From Pseudomonadota bacterium (GTDB taxonomy: Bacteria; Pseudomonadota; Alphaproteobacteria; Rhizobiales; Xanthobacteraceae): DNA of 13,763 nt. The translations under genes were made by a program, and so were the position numbers. Where the stretch lies: positions 1 to 13,763 of the forward strand of contig JAEYAU010000250.1 of NCBI GenBank assembly GCA_023404705.1. The letters are read 5' to 3'. Below, piece by piece: positions 7,403 through 13,763 of the stretch (the first letter of the stretch is position 1; every line of letters begins with the position of its first letter). The notes under the pieces are model-generated. The model was not told the origin of the DNA and made no database searches. It saw only the letters and a list, made by a program, of their open reading frames with translations.

Positions 7403-9153
7403 GAACGCGGCGCGAGCGCCGGGAGCTGCAGGGCCGTGAGCTCCGGCGGCGGGGCCGTCTCTTCGGGCAGGCGCCCAAGCCCGACACGCCACAGGAAGCG
7501 GCCAAACGCCGGCGTCGCCGTGATGACCGCGAGCGGGATCGAGAAGGCGAGGCCGCCCGCGATGAACAGCGCATAGGGAATCGCCGCCGGCACCGTCGCG
7601 GCGAGCAGCGCGAGGCTCCCGACGCCGAGCGCCGTCTGCGGCCAGAGCCGCTGCCATGCGAGACCCCACGGCACCGTGTGCTCGTCGCGCGCCTGCGCGG
7701 TCCAGCCGATGCGGCGGCCGAGCAGCAGGCCGGCGAGGAACACCGTGTGCCCGAACCACATGATCGGAGACAGCATCAGGAAGAAGATCGTCTCAGTCAC
7801 GACGCTGGCGATGAAGCGCGTTGCGCCGCCGAAGGCGTGCCGCAGCTTCGGCCGCGTCACCACGTCGACGATGGTCGCGATCTTCGGCGCGAACCACATG
7901 ATCAGGATCACGACGAACAGCGTGAGGCCCGCCTCGCGCTCGATGAACTCGCCCGGCGTGAACGCGGCCGCGAGCGAGCCGACCACCAGCAGACCCATCC
8001 AGGCCGGCGAGCCGAGGAACATCAGCATCGCGAAGGCGAGCTGATAGCGGCTCACCAGCTCGAGGCGCGGAAGCACCAGGAAGGGCCAATACTGCATGTT
8101 GCCCTGGCACCAGCGCAGGTCGCGGCGGATGAACTCGATCAGCGTCGGCGGATTGTCCTCGAAGCTGTTGCCTTCCTCGGGCAGCACGCGCACCTCGTAG
8201 CCGGCGCGCCGCATCAGCACGGCCTCGATCTGATCGTGGCTCAGGATATGCGTGCCGTCCGGCAGCGGCGGGATCTGGCACTCGGCGATGAATGGCTTCA
8301 GCCGGACCAGCGCGTTGTGTCCCCAATAGGGGCCGCAGTCGCCCTGCCACCAGGCGCTCCCGATCGTGTAGGAGCGCATGCCGAGCCGCATGCCGAACTG
8401 GAAGATGCGCGCGAAGGCGCTGGTCGAGGGCAGGCCGATGACGAGGCTCTGCAGGATGCCGAGCCGCGGCTCCACTTGCATGAAACGCACCATGCGCGTG
8501 ACGCAGTCGGCCGTGATCACGCTGTCGGCGTCCAGCACTAGCGCGTAGTCATGGTCGGCGCCCCAGCGCTGGCAGAAGTCGAGAATGTTGCCGGCCTTGT
8601 AGCCCGTATTGTCGGTGCGCCGCCGATACGTCACGGCGAGCCGTCCCTGCCACGCGGCGGTCAGCGCCGCGAAGCGCGCCTCCTCGGCGCCGACGATTCC
8701 GTCCGCATTGCTGTCGCTCAGCACGTAGAGATGAAAGCGGTCGCCATGCCGCGACAGGCCGTCCATCATCGGTTCGAGATTGCGGATCACGCGCTCGGGC
8801 GGCTCGTTGCGGATGCAGACCAGGATCGCGGTCGAGGCCATGATCGGCTCATCGCCGCGCACCCGCGCCGCGATCGGGTTCACGGTCACCACAGGATCGC
8901 GCGCGAAGCGCATGATGATCAGCCCGACCGTCGCGTTCCAGAAGCCGATCACCGACCACGGCAGCGTGATCGCGAACATCACCACCAACGCGAGATCGAC
9001 CGCTCCGAAGCCGCCCGCCGAGAGCGCCGTCACGGCCAACCACAGCAGCCCCGCCATGGAGGCGAGCACCACCGCGGCGAACAGCAGCCGGCGCCCGGTC
9101 AGGGCAGGGGGGACGACCGCTACGGTGTCGTCGCGAAGCGAGAGGTCGACCAT
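7399..9153 (-). CDS. opgH: Glucans biosynthesis glucosyltransferase OpgH (MdoH)
   Basis: OpgH is an inner-membrane family 2 glucosyltransferase that polymerises the beta-glucan backbone of osmoregulated periplasmic glucans from UDP-glucose. This 584-residue protein is shorter than the E. coli enzyme (about 850), lacking much of its N-terminal extension, as alphaproteobacterial versions do. Two helices lie near residues 20-42 and 50-80. The cytoplasmic GT2 domain shows VLSDSN (144-149), LDADS (207-211), HDQIEA (306-311) and the RWCQGN acceptor motif (347-352). Several C-terminal helices follow. I chose the ATG at 9153: the 57 bases up to an alternative ATG at 9210 use AT-ending codons unlike the rest of the gene and look non-coding. 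Neither start has a good Shine-Dalgarno. It heads an operon with the fkbM gene and the exported protein; opgG, the usual partner, is not in the window. Confidence 0.93.
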   Translation of the reverse strand: MVDLSLRDDTVAVVPPALTGRRLLFAAVVLASMAGLLWLAVTALSAGGFGAVDLALVVMFAITLPWSVIGFWNATVGLIIMRFARDPVVTVNPIAARVRGDEPIMASTAILVCIRNEPPERVIRNLEPMMDGLSRHGDRFHLYVLSDSNADGIVGAEEARFAALTAAWQGRLAVTYRRRTDNTGYKAGNILDFCQRWGADHDYALVLDADSVITADCVTRMVRFMQVEPRLGILQSLVIGLPSTSAFARIFQFGMRLGMRSYTIGSAWWQGDCGPYWGHNALVRLKPFIAECQIPPLPDGTHILSHDQIEAVLMRRAGYEVRVLPEEGNSFEDNPPTLIEFIRRDLRWCQGNMQYWPFLVLPRLELVSRYQLAFAMLMFLGSPAWMGLLVVGSLAAAFTPGEFIEREAGLTLFVVILIMWFAPKIATIVDVVTRPKLRHAFGGATRFIASVVTETIFFLMLSPIMWFGHTVFLAGLLLGRRIGWTAQARDEHTVPWGLAWQRLWPQTALGVGSLALLAATVPAAIPYALFIAGGLAFSIPLAVITATPAFGRFLWRVGLGRLPEETAPPPELTALQLPALAPRS

Positions 9154-9295
9154 GTCGGGAGGGCTCGTGTCTTTTTGTCGGACGACAGGATATACGGAAG
9201 AGCGCTGCATCAGTTGCGGCGAGAATTGTGGCAGCGTAGCGGTGAAGGCGGTTGCTGAAAACCGGATTCCCGCGCCCTTGGAGACGCGTTAACGG
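9154..9295. promoter_or_regulatory. Divergent promoter region between opgH and the MDR operon
   Basis: This 142-base stretch separates two divergent operons. Its opgH-proximal part (about 9165-9200) is richer in A/T than the surroundings, with a TATAC at 9191-9195, and third-position GC there falls, which supports non-coding promoter DNA. GGAG (9280-9283) lies upstream of the plus-strand ATG at 9296. I could not match convincing -35/-10 pairs. Confidence 0.4.
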
Positions 9296-10261
9296 ATGGC
9301 GGGCAACCCCGAGGCGCTCTGGTACACGGAGCCGGGCCGGGCCGAGATCCGCCCCGAGCCGCCCGGCAGCGGCGCCGTGCGCGTTCGCGCCTTGTTCGGG
9401 GCGATCAGCCGCGGCACCGAGCGGCTCGTGTTCTCGGGCGCCGTGCCGGAGAGCGAGTTCGAACGCATGCGTGCGCCCCATATGGGCGGCAACTTCCCGT
9501 TCCCGGTGAAATACGGCTATGCCACGGTCGGACAGGTCGAGGACGGCCCGCGCGACCTGATCGGCCGCGTCGTCTTCGCGCTGCATCCGCACCAGACCGT
9601 CTTCACCGTGCCCGAGGAGGCCGTCATCCCGGTGCCGATCGCGGTGCCGGGCGAGCGCGCGGTGCTGGCCGCGAACATGGAGACGGCGCTCAACGGCGTC
9701 TGGGACGCGCAGCCCGGTCCCGCGGACCACATCGCGGTGGTGGGCGGCGGCGTGCTCGGCATGCTAGTCGCGCGTCTGTGCGTGCGCATCCCCGGCGCCC
9801 ATGTCACGCTGGTCGACATCGCGCCCGCCCGTGCCGACACCGCGCGCTCGCTCGGCATCGGCTTCGCGGCGCCCGATGCCGCGCCGCGCGACTGCGACCT
9901 CGTCGTGCATACGAGCGGCAGCAATGCCGGCCTCGCCACCGCGCTCGAGCTCGCGGGCGACGAGGCGACGATCCTGGAGCTGAGCTGGTACGGCGCGCGC
10001 GACGTCACGGCGACGCTCGGCGGCGCCTTTCACAGCCGGCGGCTCAAGCTGATCTCCAGCCAGGTCGGCAAGGTCGCGCCCTCGCACCGCACCCGCTGGC
10101 CGCACCGCCGGCGGCTCGCGGCCGCGCTCGACCTGCTGGCCGATCCGGTGCTCGACCGCCTCATCGCGCGGGCCGTCGCGTTTCGCGACCTCCCGGACAA
10201 GCTGCCGCAGATCCTCGCGCCCGAGAGCGATGCGCTCTGCCCGCTGATCAGCTATTCGTGA
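9296..10261 (+). CDS. Medium-chain dehydrogenase/reductase (BchC-like, zinc-ligand-less)
   Basis: The 321-residue protein has the MDR build: an N-terminal GroES-like domain (about 1-125), then a Rossmann domain with VVGGGVLGMLVARL (148-161) and an acidic VDIAPARAD segment that should bind NAD(P)H. SRGTE (38-42) and KYGYATVGQVE (72-82) match the subfamily related to bacteriochlorophyllide dehydrogenase BchC (conserved-domain group cd08255, from memory). The canonical catalytic Cys is Ser, the GHE motif is replaced by YGY, and the four-cysteine structural zinc loop is absent, so it is likely zinc-independent despite usual names of zinc-type alcohol dehydrogenase. The ATG at 9296 has GGAG about 12 bases upstream. 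It is the first gene of a four-gene operon, 22 bases before the PTPS-like gene. The substrate is unknown; a carbonyl or alcohol on the product of the cluster is a reasonable guess. Confidence 0.88.
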   Translation: MAGNPEALWYTEPGRAEIRPEPPGSGAVRVRALFGAISRGTERLVFSGAVPESEFERMRAPHMGGNFPFPVKYGYATVGQVEDGPRDLIGRVVFALHPHQTVFTVPEEAVIPVPIAVPGERAVLAANMETALNGVWDAQPGPADHIAVVGGGVLGMLVARLCVRIPGAHVTLVDIAPARADTARSLGIGFAAPDAAPRDCDLVVHTSGSNAGLATALELAGDEATILELSWYGARDVTATLGGAFHSRRLKLISSQVGKVAPSHRTRWPHRRRLAAALDLLADPVLDRLIARAVAFRDLPDKLPQILAPESDALCPLISYS

Positions 10262-10283
10262 AACATCCTCATCTGGAGCACGT

Positions 10284-10685
10284 ATGTACGCCGTCGAGGT
10301 CTCCGATCACATCATGATCGCCCATTCGTTCCGCGGCGCCGTGTTCGGCCCGGCCCAGCAGCTGCACGGCGCGACCTTCGTGGTCGCGGTAGCCTTCATG
10401 GCCGAGCGTCTCGATGCGAACGGCATCGTGGTCGACATCGGGCGCGCCACGGACGTGCTGAAGGCGACGCTCGGCGCCGTCAACTACCGCAACCTCGACG
10501 ACATGCCGGAATTCCAGGGCGTCAACACCACGACCGAGTTTTTGACGAAGCACGTGTTCGACCGCTTCGCCGAAGCCGTGCGCGCCGGAAAGCTTGGGCG
10601 CGACGGCACCGAGATCGCCGCATTGCGCGTCACGGTCTCGGAATCTCCGACGGCGCGCGCGTGGTACGAGGCTCCCTTGTGGTGA
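10284..10685 (+). CDS. 6-pyruvoyl-tetrahydropterin synthase/QueD-like protein with altered active site
   Basis: This 133-residue protein has the length and order of the PTPS/QueD family: AHSF (13-16), QLHGATF (26-32), VVDIGRATDVL (49-59), NLDDMPEF (70-77), NTTTEFL (81-87) and the C-terminal VSES (118-121) with E120 at the pterin-anchoring glutamate. Compared with E. coli QueD from memory, two zinc ligands remain (H14, H28), the third is A30, the catalytic Cys before LHGH is absent, and the Asp-His pair of LDHHYLND reads VNYRNLDD (N67, Y68). Ordinary PTPS or QueD chemistry is therefore unlikely. It may bind a pterin or catalyse another step. A good GGAG lies 5 bases before the ATG. Its TGA overlaps the GTG of the following glycosyltransferase, so the two are translationally coupled. 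Confidence 0.85.
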   Translation: MYAVEVSDHIMIAHSFRGAVFGPAQQLHGATFVVAVAFMAERLDANGIVVDIGRATDVLKATLGAVNYRNLDDMPEFQGVNTTTEFLTKHVFDRFAEAVRAGKLGRDGTEIAALRVTVSESPTARAWYEAPLW

Positions 10686-11731
10686 GGCGGCTCGCATTCG
10701 CGGTGCCGGGCGATCTCGCGGCGCCGACCGGCGGCTATGCCTATGACCGGCGCATGATCGCGGAGCTCAAGGCGCTCGGCTGGGAGATCGATGTGATCGG
10801 TCTCGGCGACGGTTTCCCGCGCCCGAGCGACGCCGCGATCGCCGAAGCGCAAGCGCGCCTCGCCGCCGTGCCGGCCCGGCAGCCGATCGTGATCGACGGC
10901 CTTGCCTTCGGCGTGATGCCCGAAGCCGCCGCGCGCCTGAAGGAGAGCCATCCGCTCGTCGCTCTCGTGCATCATCCGCTCGCCATGGAGACCAACATCC
11001 CGCCCGCAGACGCCGCGACGTTTCGGACGCGCGAGCGCGCCGCGCTCGCCTGCACCCGCGCCGTGATCGTCACCAGCGCCGCGACGGCGCGCCTGTTGGT
11101 CTCCGACTACGACGTGTCCGCCGAGCGCATCACGGTGGCGGTGCCGGGCACCGATCGCGCGCGCATCGCCGAGCGCGATTCGTCGGGCCGTCCGCTGCTG
11201 CTCAGCGTCGGGGCCGTGGTGCCGCGCAAGGGTTACGACGTGCTGCTCGAAGCACTTTCGGGCCTCACCGACCTGTCCTGGCGTCTCGTCATCGTCGGCG
11301 ACTGCACGCGCAGCCCGCCGACCGTTGCGGCGCTGAAGGACGAGATCACGCGGCTGAACCTGAACGAGCGCGTTACGCTCGCAGGCGCCGTGCCCGAGCG
11401 GGAGCTCGCCGTTCTCTACACGACCGCCGATCTCTTCGTGCTCGCCTCTCGGTTCGAGGGCTACGGAATGGTCTACACCGAAGCGATCGCCCATGGCCTG
11501 CCGGTGGTCGGCACCACGGCCGGCGCCATCCCGGAGACCGTGCCGGCCGAGGCCGGCGTGCTGGTGCCGCCCGACGACGCGGCGGCGCTCACCCGCGCGC
11601 TCCACACGCTGCTCGTCGACGGTACGACGCGCGCGCGCCTCACGGGCGGCGCGCGCGCCGCCGCCGCAAAGCTGCCGACCTGGCCCGAGTCAGCGCGTCT
11701 CTTCGCGCGCGCGATCGAGGCCGTCGCATGA
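10682..11731 (+). CDS. Glycosyltransferase family 4 (GT-B)
   Basis: The 349-residue protein has the two Rossmann-like halves of GT-B glycosyltransferases. The N-terminal half shows PTGGY (15-19) for the glycine loop and LVHHPL (95-100). The C-terminal half shows SVGAVVPRKGYDVL (175-188), and the EX7E donor-site motif in FEGYGMVYTEA (258-268; E259 and E267), followed by a GLPVVGTTAGAIPE region. It would transfer a sugar from a nucleotide donor to an unknown acceptor in the cytoplasm; no membrane helix is seen. The start is the GTG at 10682, forming GTGA with the upstream stop; a GTG at 10679 or 10661 is possible but extends into the PTPS-like gene. It overlaps the methyltransferase by ATGA. 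Its place between a pterin-synthase-like protein and a methyltransferase suggests that a small heterocycle may be the acceptor. Confidence 0.93.
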   Translation: MRRLAFAVPGDLAAPTGGYAYDRRMIAELKALGWEIDVIGLGDGFPRPSDAAIAEAQARLAAVPARQPIVIDGLAFGVMPEAAARLKESHPLVALVHHPLAMETNIPPADAATFRTRERAALACTRAVIVTSAATARLLVSDYDVSAERITVAVPGTDRARIAERDSSGRPLLLSVGAVVPRKGYDVLLEALSGLTDLSWRLVIVGDCTRSPPTVAALKDEITRLNLNERVTLAGAVPERELAVLYTTADLFVLASRFEGYGMVYTEAIAHGLPVVGTTAGAIPETVPAEAGVLVPPDDAAALTRALHTLLVDGTTRARLTGGARAAAAKLPTWPESARLFARAIEAVA

Positions 11732-12534
11732 GCTTTTCGGCCGACTGGCTCGCGCTGCGCGAGCCTTACGACACCAAGGCCCGCAACGCCGCGGTGCTCG
11801 ACGCCGTCGCGGCCGCCTTCACGGGCCGCAGTGACATCACGGTGGTGGACCTCGCCTGTGGCACCGGCTCGACGCTGCGCGCCATCTCGCCGCGCCTGCC
11901 GCGCCGCCAGAGCTGGCGCATGATCGACAACGACCTCGGCCTGCTCGCGCGCGCGGCGTCGTCCGGCCGCAAGCCGGACCTTGAGGTCGCCGGCGTGCCG
12001 ATCGACCTCGCGCGCGATCTCGAGCTCGCGCTCGATGGCGACATCGATCTGGTCACCACCTCGGCACTGATCGACCTCGTCTCCGCGGATTGGCTGGAGC
12101 GCCTGATCGTCGAAGCCGCGACGCGCAATCTGCCGGTCTATGCGGCGCTGAGCTACGACGGCCGCACCGAGCTCAGCCCCCGCGATCCCGAGGATGCCAA
12201 GATCGTCGACGCCGTAAACCGCCACCAGCGCCGCGACAAGGGCTTCGGCCCCGCGCTCGGTCCCGCGGCTGTCGCCGAAGCCATCATGCGCTTCGAGCGC
12301 GTCGGCTACGCGGTCACGCAAGGCCAGTCCGACTGGGTCTTCGCGCCGGAGGATCGCGAGATCCAGATCGAGGTGCTCTCAGGCTGGGCGAGCGCCGCGC
12401 GCGAGATGGACGACGTCAAGCTCCCTGACATTGTTGGCTGGCTCACGCGCCGGCGAGATTACGTGGCCGCCGGGCGCTCGACGCTGCGCGTCGGTCACGT
12501 GGACATCTTCGCGCAGCCGATCGGCACGCGTTGA
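11728..12534 (+). CDS. Class I SAM-dependent methyltransferase-like protein
   Basis: The 268-residue protein has a class I methyltransferase motif I, VVDLACGTGS (39-48), and a following acidic segment MIDND for SAM binding. Later motifs are weaker: DLVTTSALIDLVS follows the expected motif-II region, but the second half does not point to a known acceptor. Its N-terminus (MSFSADWLALREPYD) looks complete. The ATG at 11728 overlaps the glycosyltransferase stop by ATGA, so it is co-translated. The last 40 bases overlap in antisense the end of the RibD-like gene. It likely methylates the metabolite built by the operon; this is inferred from position only. A non-catalytic SAM-binding protein is the alternative. 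Confidence 0.88.
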   Translation: MSFSADWLALREPYDTKARNAAVLDAVAAAFTGRSDITVVDLACGTGSTLRAISPRLPRRQSWRMIDNDLGLLARAASSGRKPDLEVAGVPIDLARDLELALDGDIDLVTTSALIDLVSADWLERLIVEAATRNLPVYAALSYDGRTELSPRDPEDAKIVDAVNRHQRRDKGFGPALGPAAVAEAIMRFERVGYAVTQGQSDWVFAPEDREIQIEVLSGWASAAREMDDVKLPDIVGWLTRRRDYVAAGRSTLRVGHVDIFAQPIGTR

Positions 12535-13310
12535 GCCGAGAAGTCGCAGTCGAGCAGCACCTCGTCGCCGAGCACATGCGGACACACCACGGGCCGCAGC
12601 GCCCGGTCCATGCGCTCGATCGGCGCCAGCATCACGCCTGCCTGCCCGGTGCCGATGATCACCGGCGCCACCACGACATGCAGCCGGTCGAAGCAGCCCG
12701 CCGCCAGGAAGCGCGAGACCGTGTTGGCGCCACCCTCGATCAGCACGCGGCGGAAGCCGCGCTGCGCCAGCGCCGCCAGGATCGCGGCCGGCGCGATCTG
12801 CCCATCGGGTGCCGGCAGCCGGACCACCTCGACGCCGTCCGGCAGTGCGGCCGGAGCGCCCGCCGTCGTGATCACCAGCCGCCGCACGCCGTCGTCCGTC
12901 AGCACCTTGGCGCCGGCAGAGAGCCGCCCCTTGGGATCGAGCACCACCCGCGCTGGGCTCGGCCCGTGCACGTGCCTCACCGTGAGTTGCGGATCGTCCG
13001 CGAGCGCCGTGCCGATGCCGATCACGACCGCGTCCACGACCGCGCGCAGGCGATGCAGGTGGGCGAGCCCGGCCGGCCCGTTGATGTATTTCGAATGCCC
13101 CGTCACGGTCGCGATGCGCCCGTCGATCGACTGGCCGAGCTGGCCGACCACGACCATGTCGTCGATCGCCCCGCGCCGCAGCGGCTCGAACATCTTGTCC
13201 CACGGGGCCGGCAGCGCGCCGTTTGCACTGCGAAACAGGTCCGGCACCACGGCCCAGCCGTCCTGGCTGACGTGGTCGGTCGCGGCGAGCGGCGGCGCCG
13301 TTACGGTCAT
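12495..13310 (-). CDS. RibD C-terminal reductase-domain protein (deaminase domain absent)
   Basis: The 271-residue protein matches the RibD C-terminal (dihydrofolate-reductase-like) domain that reduces the ribosyl side chain of a pyrimidine intermediate with NADPH in riboflavin synthesis. GQLGQSIDGRIAT (56-68), YING (75-78), IGIGTALADDPQLTVR (97-112) and LIEGGAN (190-196) are typical. The zinc deaminase domain of bacterial RibD (HAE...PCxxC) is missing; instead a 50-residue N-terminal extension with no recognised motif precedes the domain. Reductase-only forms occur in archaea and yeast (RIB7), where reduction precedes deamination. I chose the ATG at 13310 because the six codons up to 13328 have low third-position GC; neither start has a clear Shine-Dalgarno. 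It is divergent from the RibA-like gene and convergent with the methyltransferase. A role in a specialised pathway is as likely as housekeeping riboflavin synthesis. Confidence 0.9.
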   Translation of the reverse strand: MTVTAPPLAATDHVSQDGWAVVPDLFRSANGALPAPWDKMFEPLRRGAIDDMVVVGQLGQSIDGRIATVTGHSKYINGPAGLAHLHRLRAVVDAVVIGIGTALADDPQLTVRHVHGPSPARVVLDPKGRLSAGAKVLTDDGVRRLVITTAGAPAALPDGVEVVRLPAPDGQIAPAAILAALAQRGFRRVLIEGGANTVSRFLAAGCFDRLHVVVAPVIIGTGQAGVMLAPIERMDRALRPVVCPHVLGDEVLLDCDFSAQRVPIGCAKMST

Positions 13311-13328
13311 GGGTTGACGAGCCTTCAT

Positions 13329-13487
13329 CGCGCCATCTTAATCTGATAATGAATTGAACAACCTAGGGTCAGAAAAGAAAAAGTCCAAAAATGAACCCGG
13401 GAGCCGTGCAGGGAGTATCTATAGGGGACCCCCAGGGCCGATCCAGACGGCTCTGTTCCGAGCGTAGCGTCATTCAGTAGGCCAGGA
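13329..13487. promoter_or_regulatory. Divergent intergenic region between RibD-like and RibA-like genes
   Basis: This 159-base region is AT-rich near the RibD-like gene (13331-13395), unlike its surroundings, and probably carries the promoter for that gene. In the half near the RibA-like gene, GAGCCGT (13401-13407) and ACGGCTC (13447-13453) form a 7-bp inverted repeat enclosing a C/G-rich segment. I looked for an FMN riboswitch (RFN element), expected before rib genes, and saw none of its conserved blocks on the plus strand. No convincing sigma-70 boxes were assigned. Confidence 0.4.
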
Positions 13488-13763
13488 ATGAAGATCATCA
13501 ACGGGCATGCCGCCGGCTTGTTCGGACAAGCCGGCATCATCTCGGTCGAGCGCGGTCTTGCCGAGTTTCGCGCCGGCCGACCCGTCATTCTGGCGACCGC
13601 CGAGGAGCGTCTCGTCGCTCTTCCGGTCGATGGCCTGAGCGCCTCGCGCCTCGCGACCTTTCAGAACTTGTGTGCGCCGGCGCCTGCGCGTCTCGCGATC
13701 TCGGCCCGCCGCGCCCGCGCGCTCGGCCTCGATGGCGCGACGCCGGTCCTGATGCGGCTGCCC
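13488..13763 (+). CDS. Partial RibA/RibBA-like protein (probable GTP cyclohydrolase II), cut by window end
   Basis: An open frame runs without a stop from the ATG at 13488 to the end, coding 92 residues: MKIINGHAAGLFGQAG, then ISVERGLAEFRAGRPVIL, then LPVDGL, later ARRARALGLDG. The pattern of an acidic ERGLAEFRAGRPVIL helix/strand followed by a LGLDG segment resembles a degenerate DHBP-synthase-like N-terminus of RibBA-type GTP cyclohydrolase II proteins in Rhizobiales. That is a similarity by memory; the diagnostic catalytic cyclohydrolase part (zinc Cys motif) lies outside the window. The codons are strongly GC-biased, supporting a real gene. AGG lies only two bases from the ATG, so the ribosome binding site is weak and the start is provisional. 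Divergence from a RibD-like gene supports the call. If right, it would open the imidazole ring of GTP to give a diaminopyrimidine. Confidence 0.6.
   Translation, partial: MKIINGHAAGLFGQAGIISVERGLAEFRAGRPVILATAEERLVALPVDGLSASRLATFQNLCAPAPARLAISARRARALGLDGATPVLMRLP

Noticed and set aside
7403..7759. N-terminal extension of the FkbM methyltransferase
   Set aside because: The stretch is an Arg/Ala-rich shadow of opgH; the GTG at 7402 coupled to the opgH stop gives a normal-length FkbM protein.
9154..9210. Start of OpgH at the ATG at 9210
   Set aside because: The 19 extra codons have many A/T third positions, unlike the gene, and coincide with a probable promoter region. It is possible but less likely than 9153.
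13329..13487. FMN riboswitch upstream of the RibA-like gene
   Set aside because: The conserved RFN blocks were not found; the G/C segments there do not match in order or spacing.
13325..13588. An 87-residue minus-strand open frame
   Set aside because: It crosses the divergent intergenic region and the start of the RibA-like gene, has mixed codon use and no recognisable motif.
1..13763. CRISPR arrays, tRNA or rRNA genes, insertion sequences, prophage
   Set aside because: No spaced direct repeats, cloverleaf-like sequence, rRNA-like stretch, transposase, integrase or phage protein was seen by reading both strands.

Overview
The window is very GC-rich with strongly GC-biased third codon positions. 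The gene content (an IlvD/Edd dehydratase, a short alphaproteobacterial-type OpgH, a DUF6766-like membrane protein, a reductase-only RibD and a RibA-like gene) suggests an alphaproteobacterium of the Hyphomicrobiales, near Bradyrhizobium or Rhodopseudomonas. This placement is by resemblance only. The first 50 bases are G/C homopolymer runs that look like an unreliable contig edge.

Layout. (1) 1-151: low-complexity edge, a perfect 39-bp palindrome and a second hairpin, downstream of the dehydratase. (2) 152-1867 (-): IlvD/Edd sugar-acid or dihydroxy-acid dehydratase. (3) 2020-2403 (+): small two-helix membrane protein of the DUF6766 type; its ribosome binding site lies inside nested dyads. (4) 2413-3300 (-): allantoinase/PuuE-like polysaccharide deacetylase. 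(5) 3415-5729 (+): large YfhO-like multispanning membrane protein whose reading frame breaks in a GC tract near 5448-5466. (6) 9153-5731 (-): tightly packed operon of opgH (periplasmic glucan glucosyltransferase), an FkbM methyltransferase (GTGA overlap) and an exported protein of unknown function (14-base overlap). (7) 9296-12534 (+): four-gene operon of a zinc-ligand-less MDR oxidoreductase, a PTPS/QueD-like protein with a dismantled active site, a GT4 glycosyltransferase and a SAM methyltransferase. (8) 12495-13310 (-): RibD reductase-domain protein, convergent with and overlapping the operon end. (9) 13488 to the window end (+): divergent start of a probable RibA/RibBA-like gene (GTP cyclohydrolase II), cut by the window edge.

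The most interesting part is 9296-13763. A pterin-synthase-like protein, a reductase-only RibD and a probable RibA-type protein sit with an oxidoreductase, a glycosyltransferase and a methyltransferase. Together they could make a modified (glycosylated, methylated) pterin, pyrimidine or flavin-like compound from GTP. That pathway is an inference from co-location and family membership. The opgH-fkbM-exported-protein operon is a second candidate unit, possibly for a decorated periplasmic glucan. No rRNA, tRNA, CRISPR array, transposase or phage gene was seen, and no gene-free stretch exceeds 300 bases.
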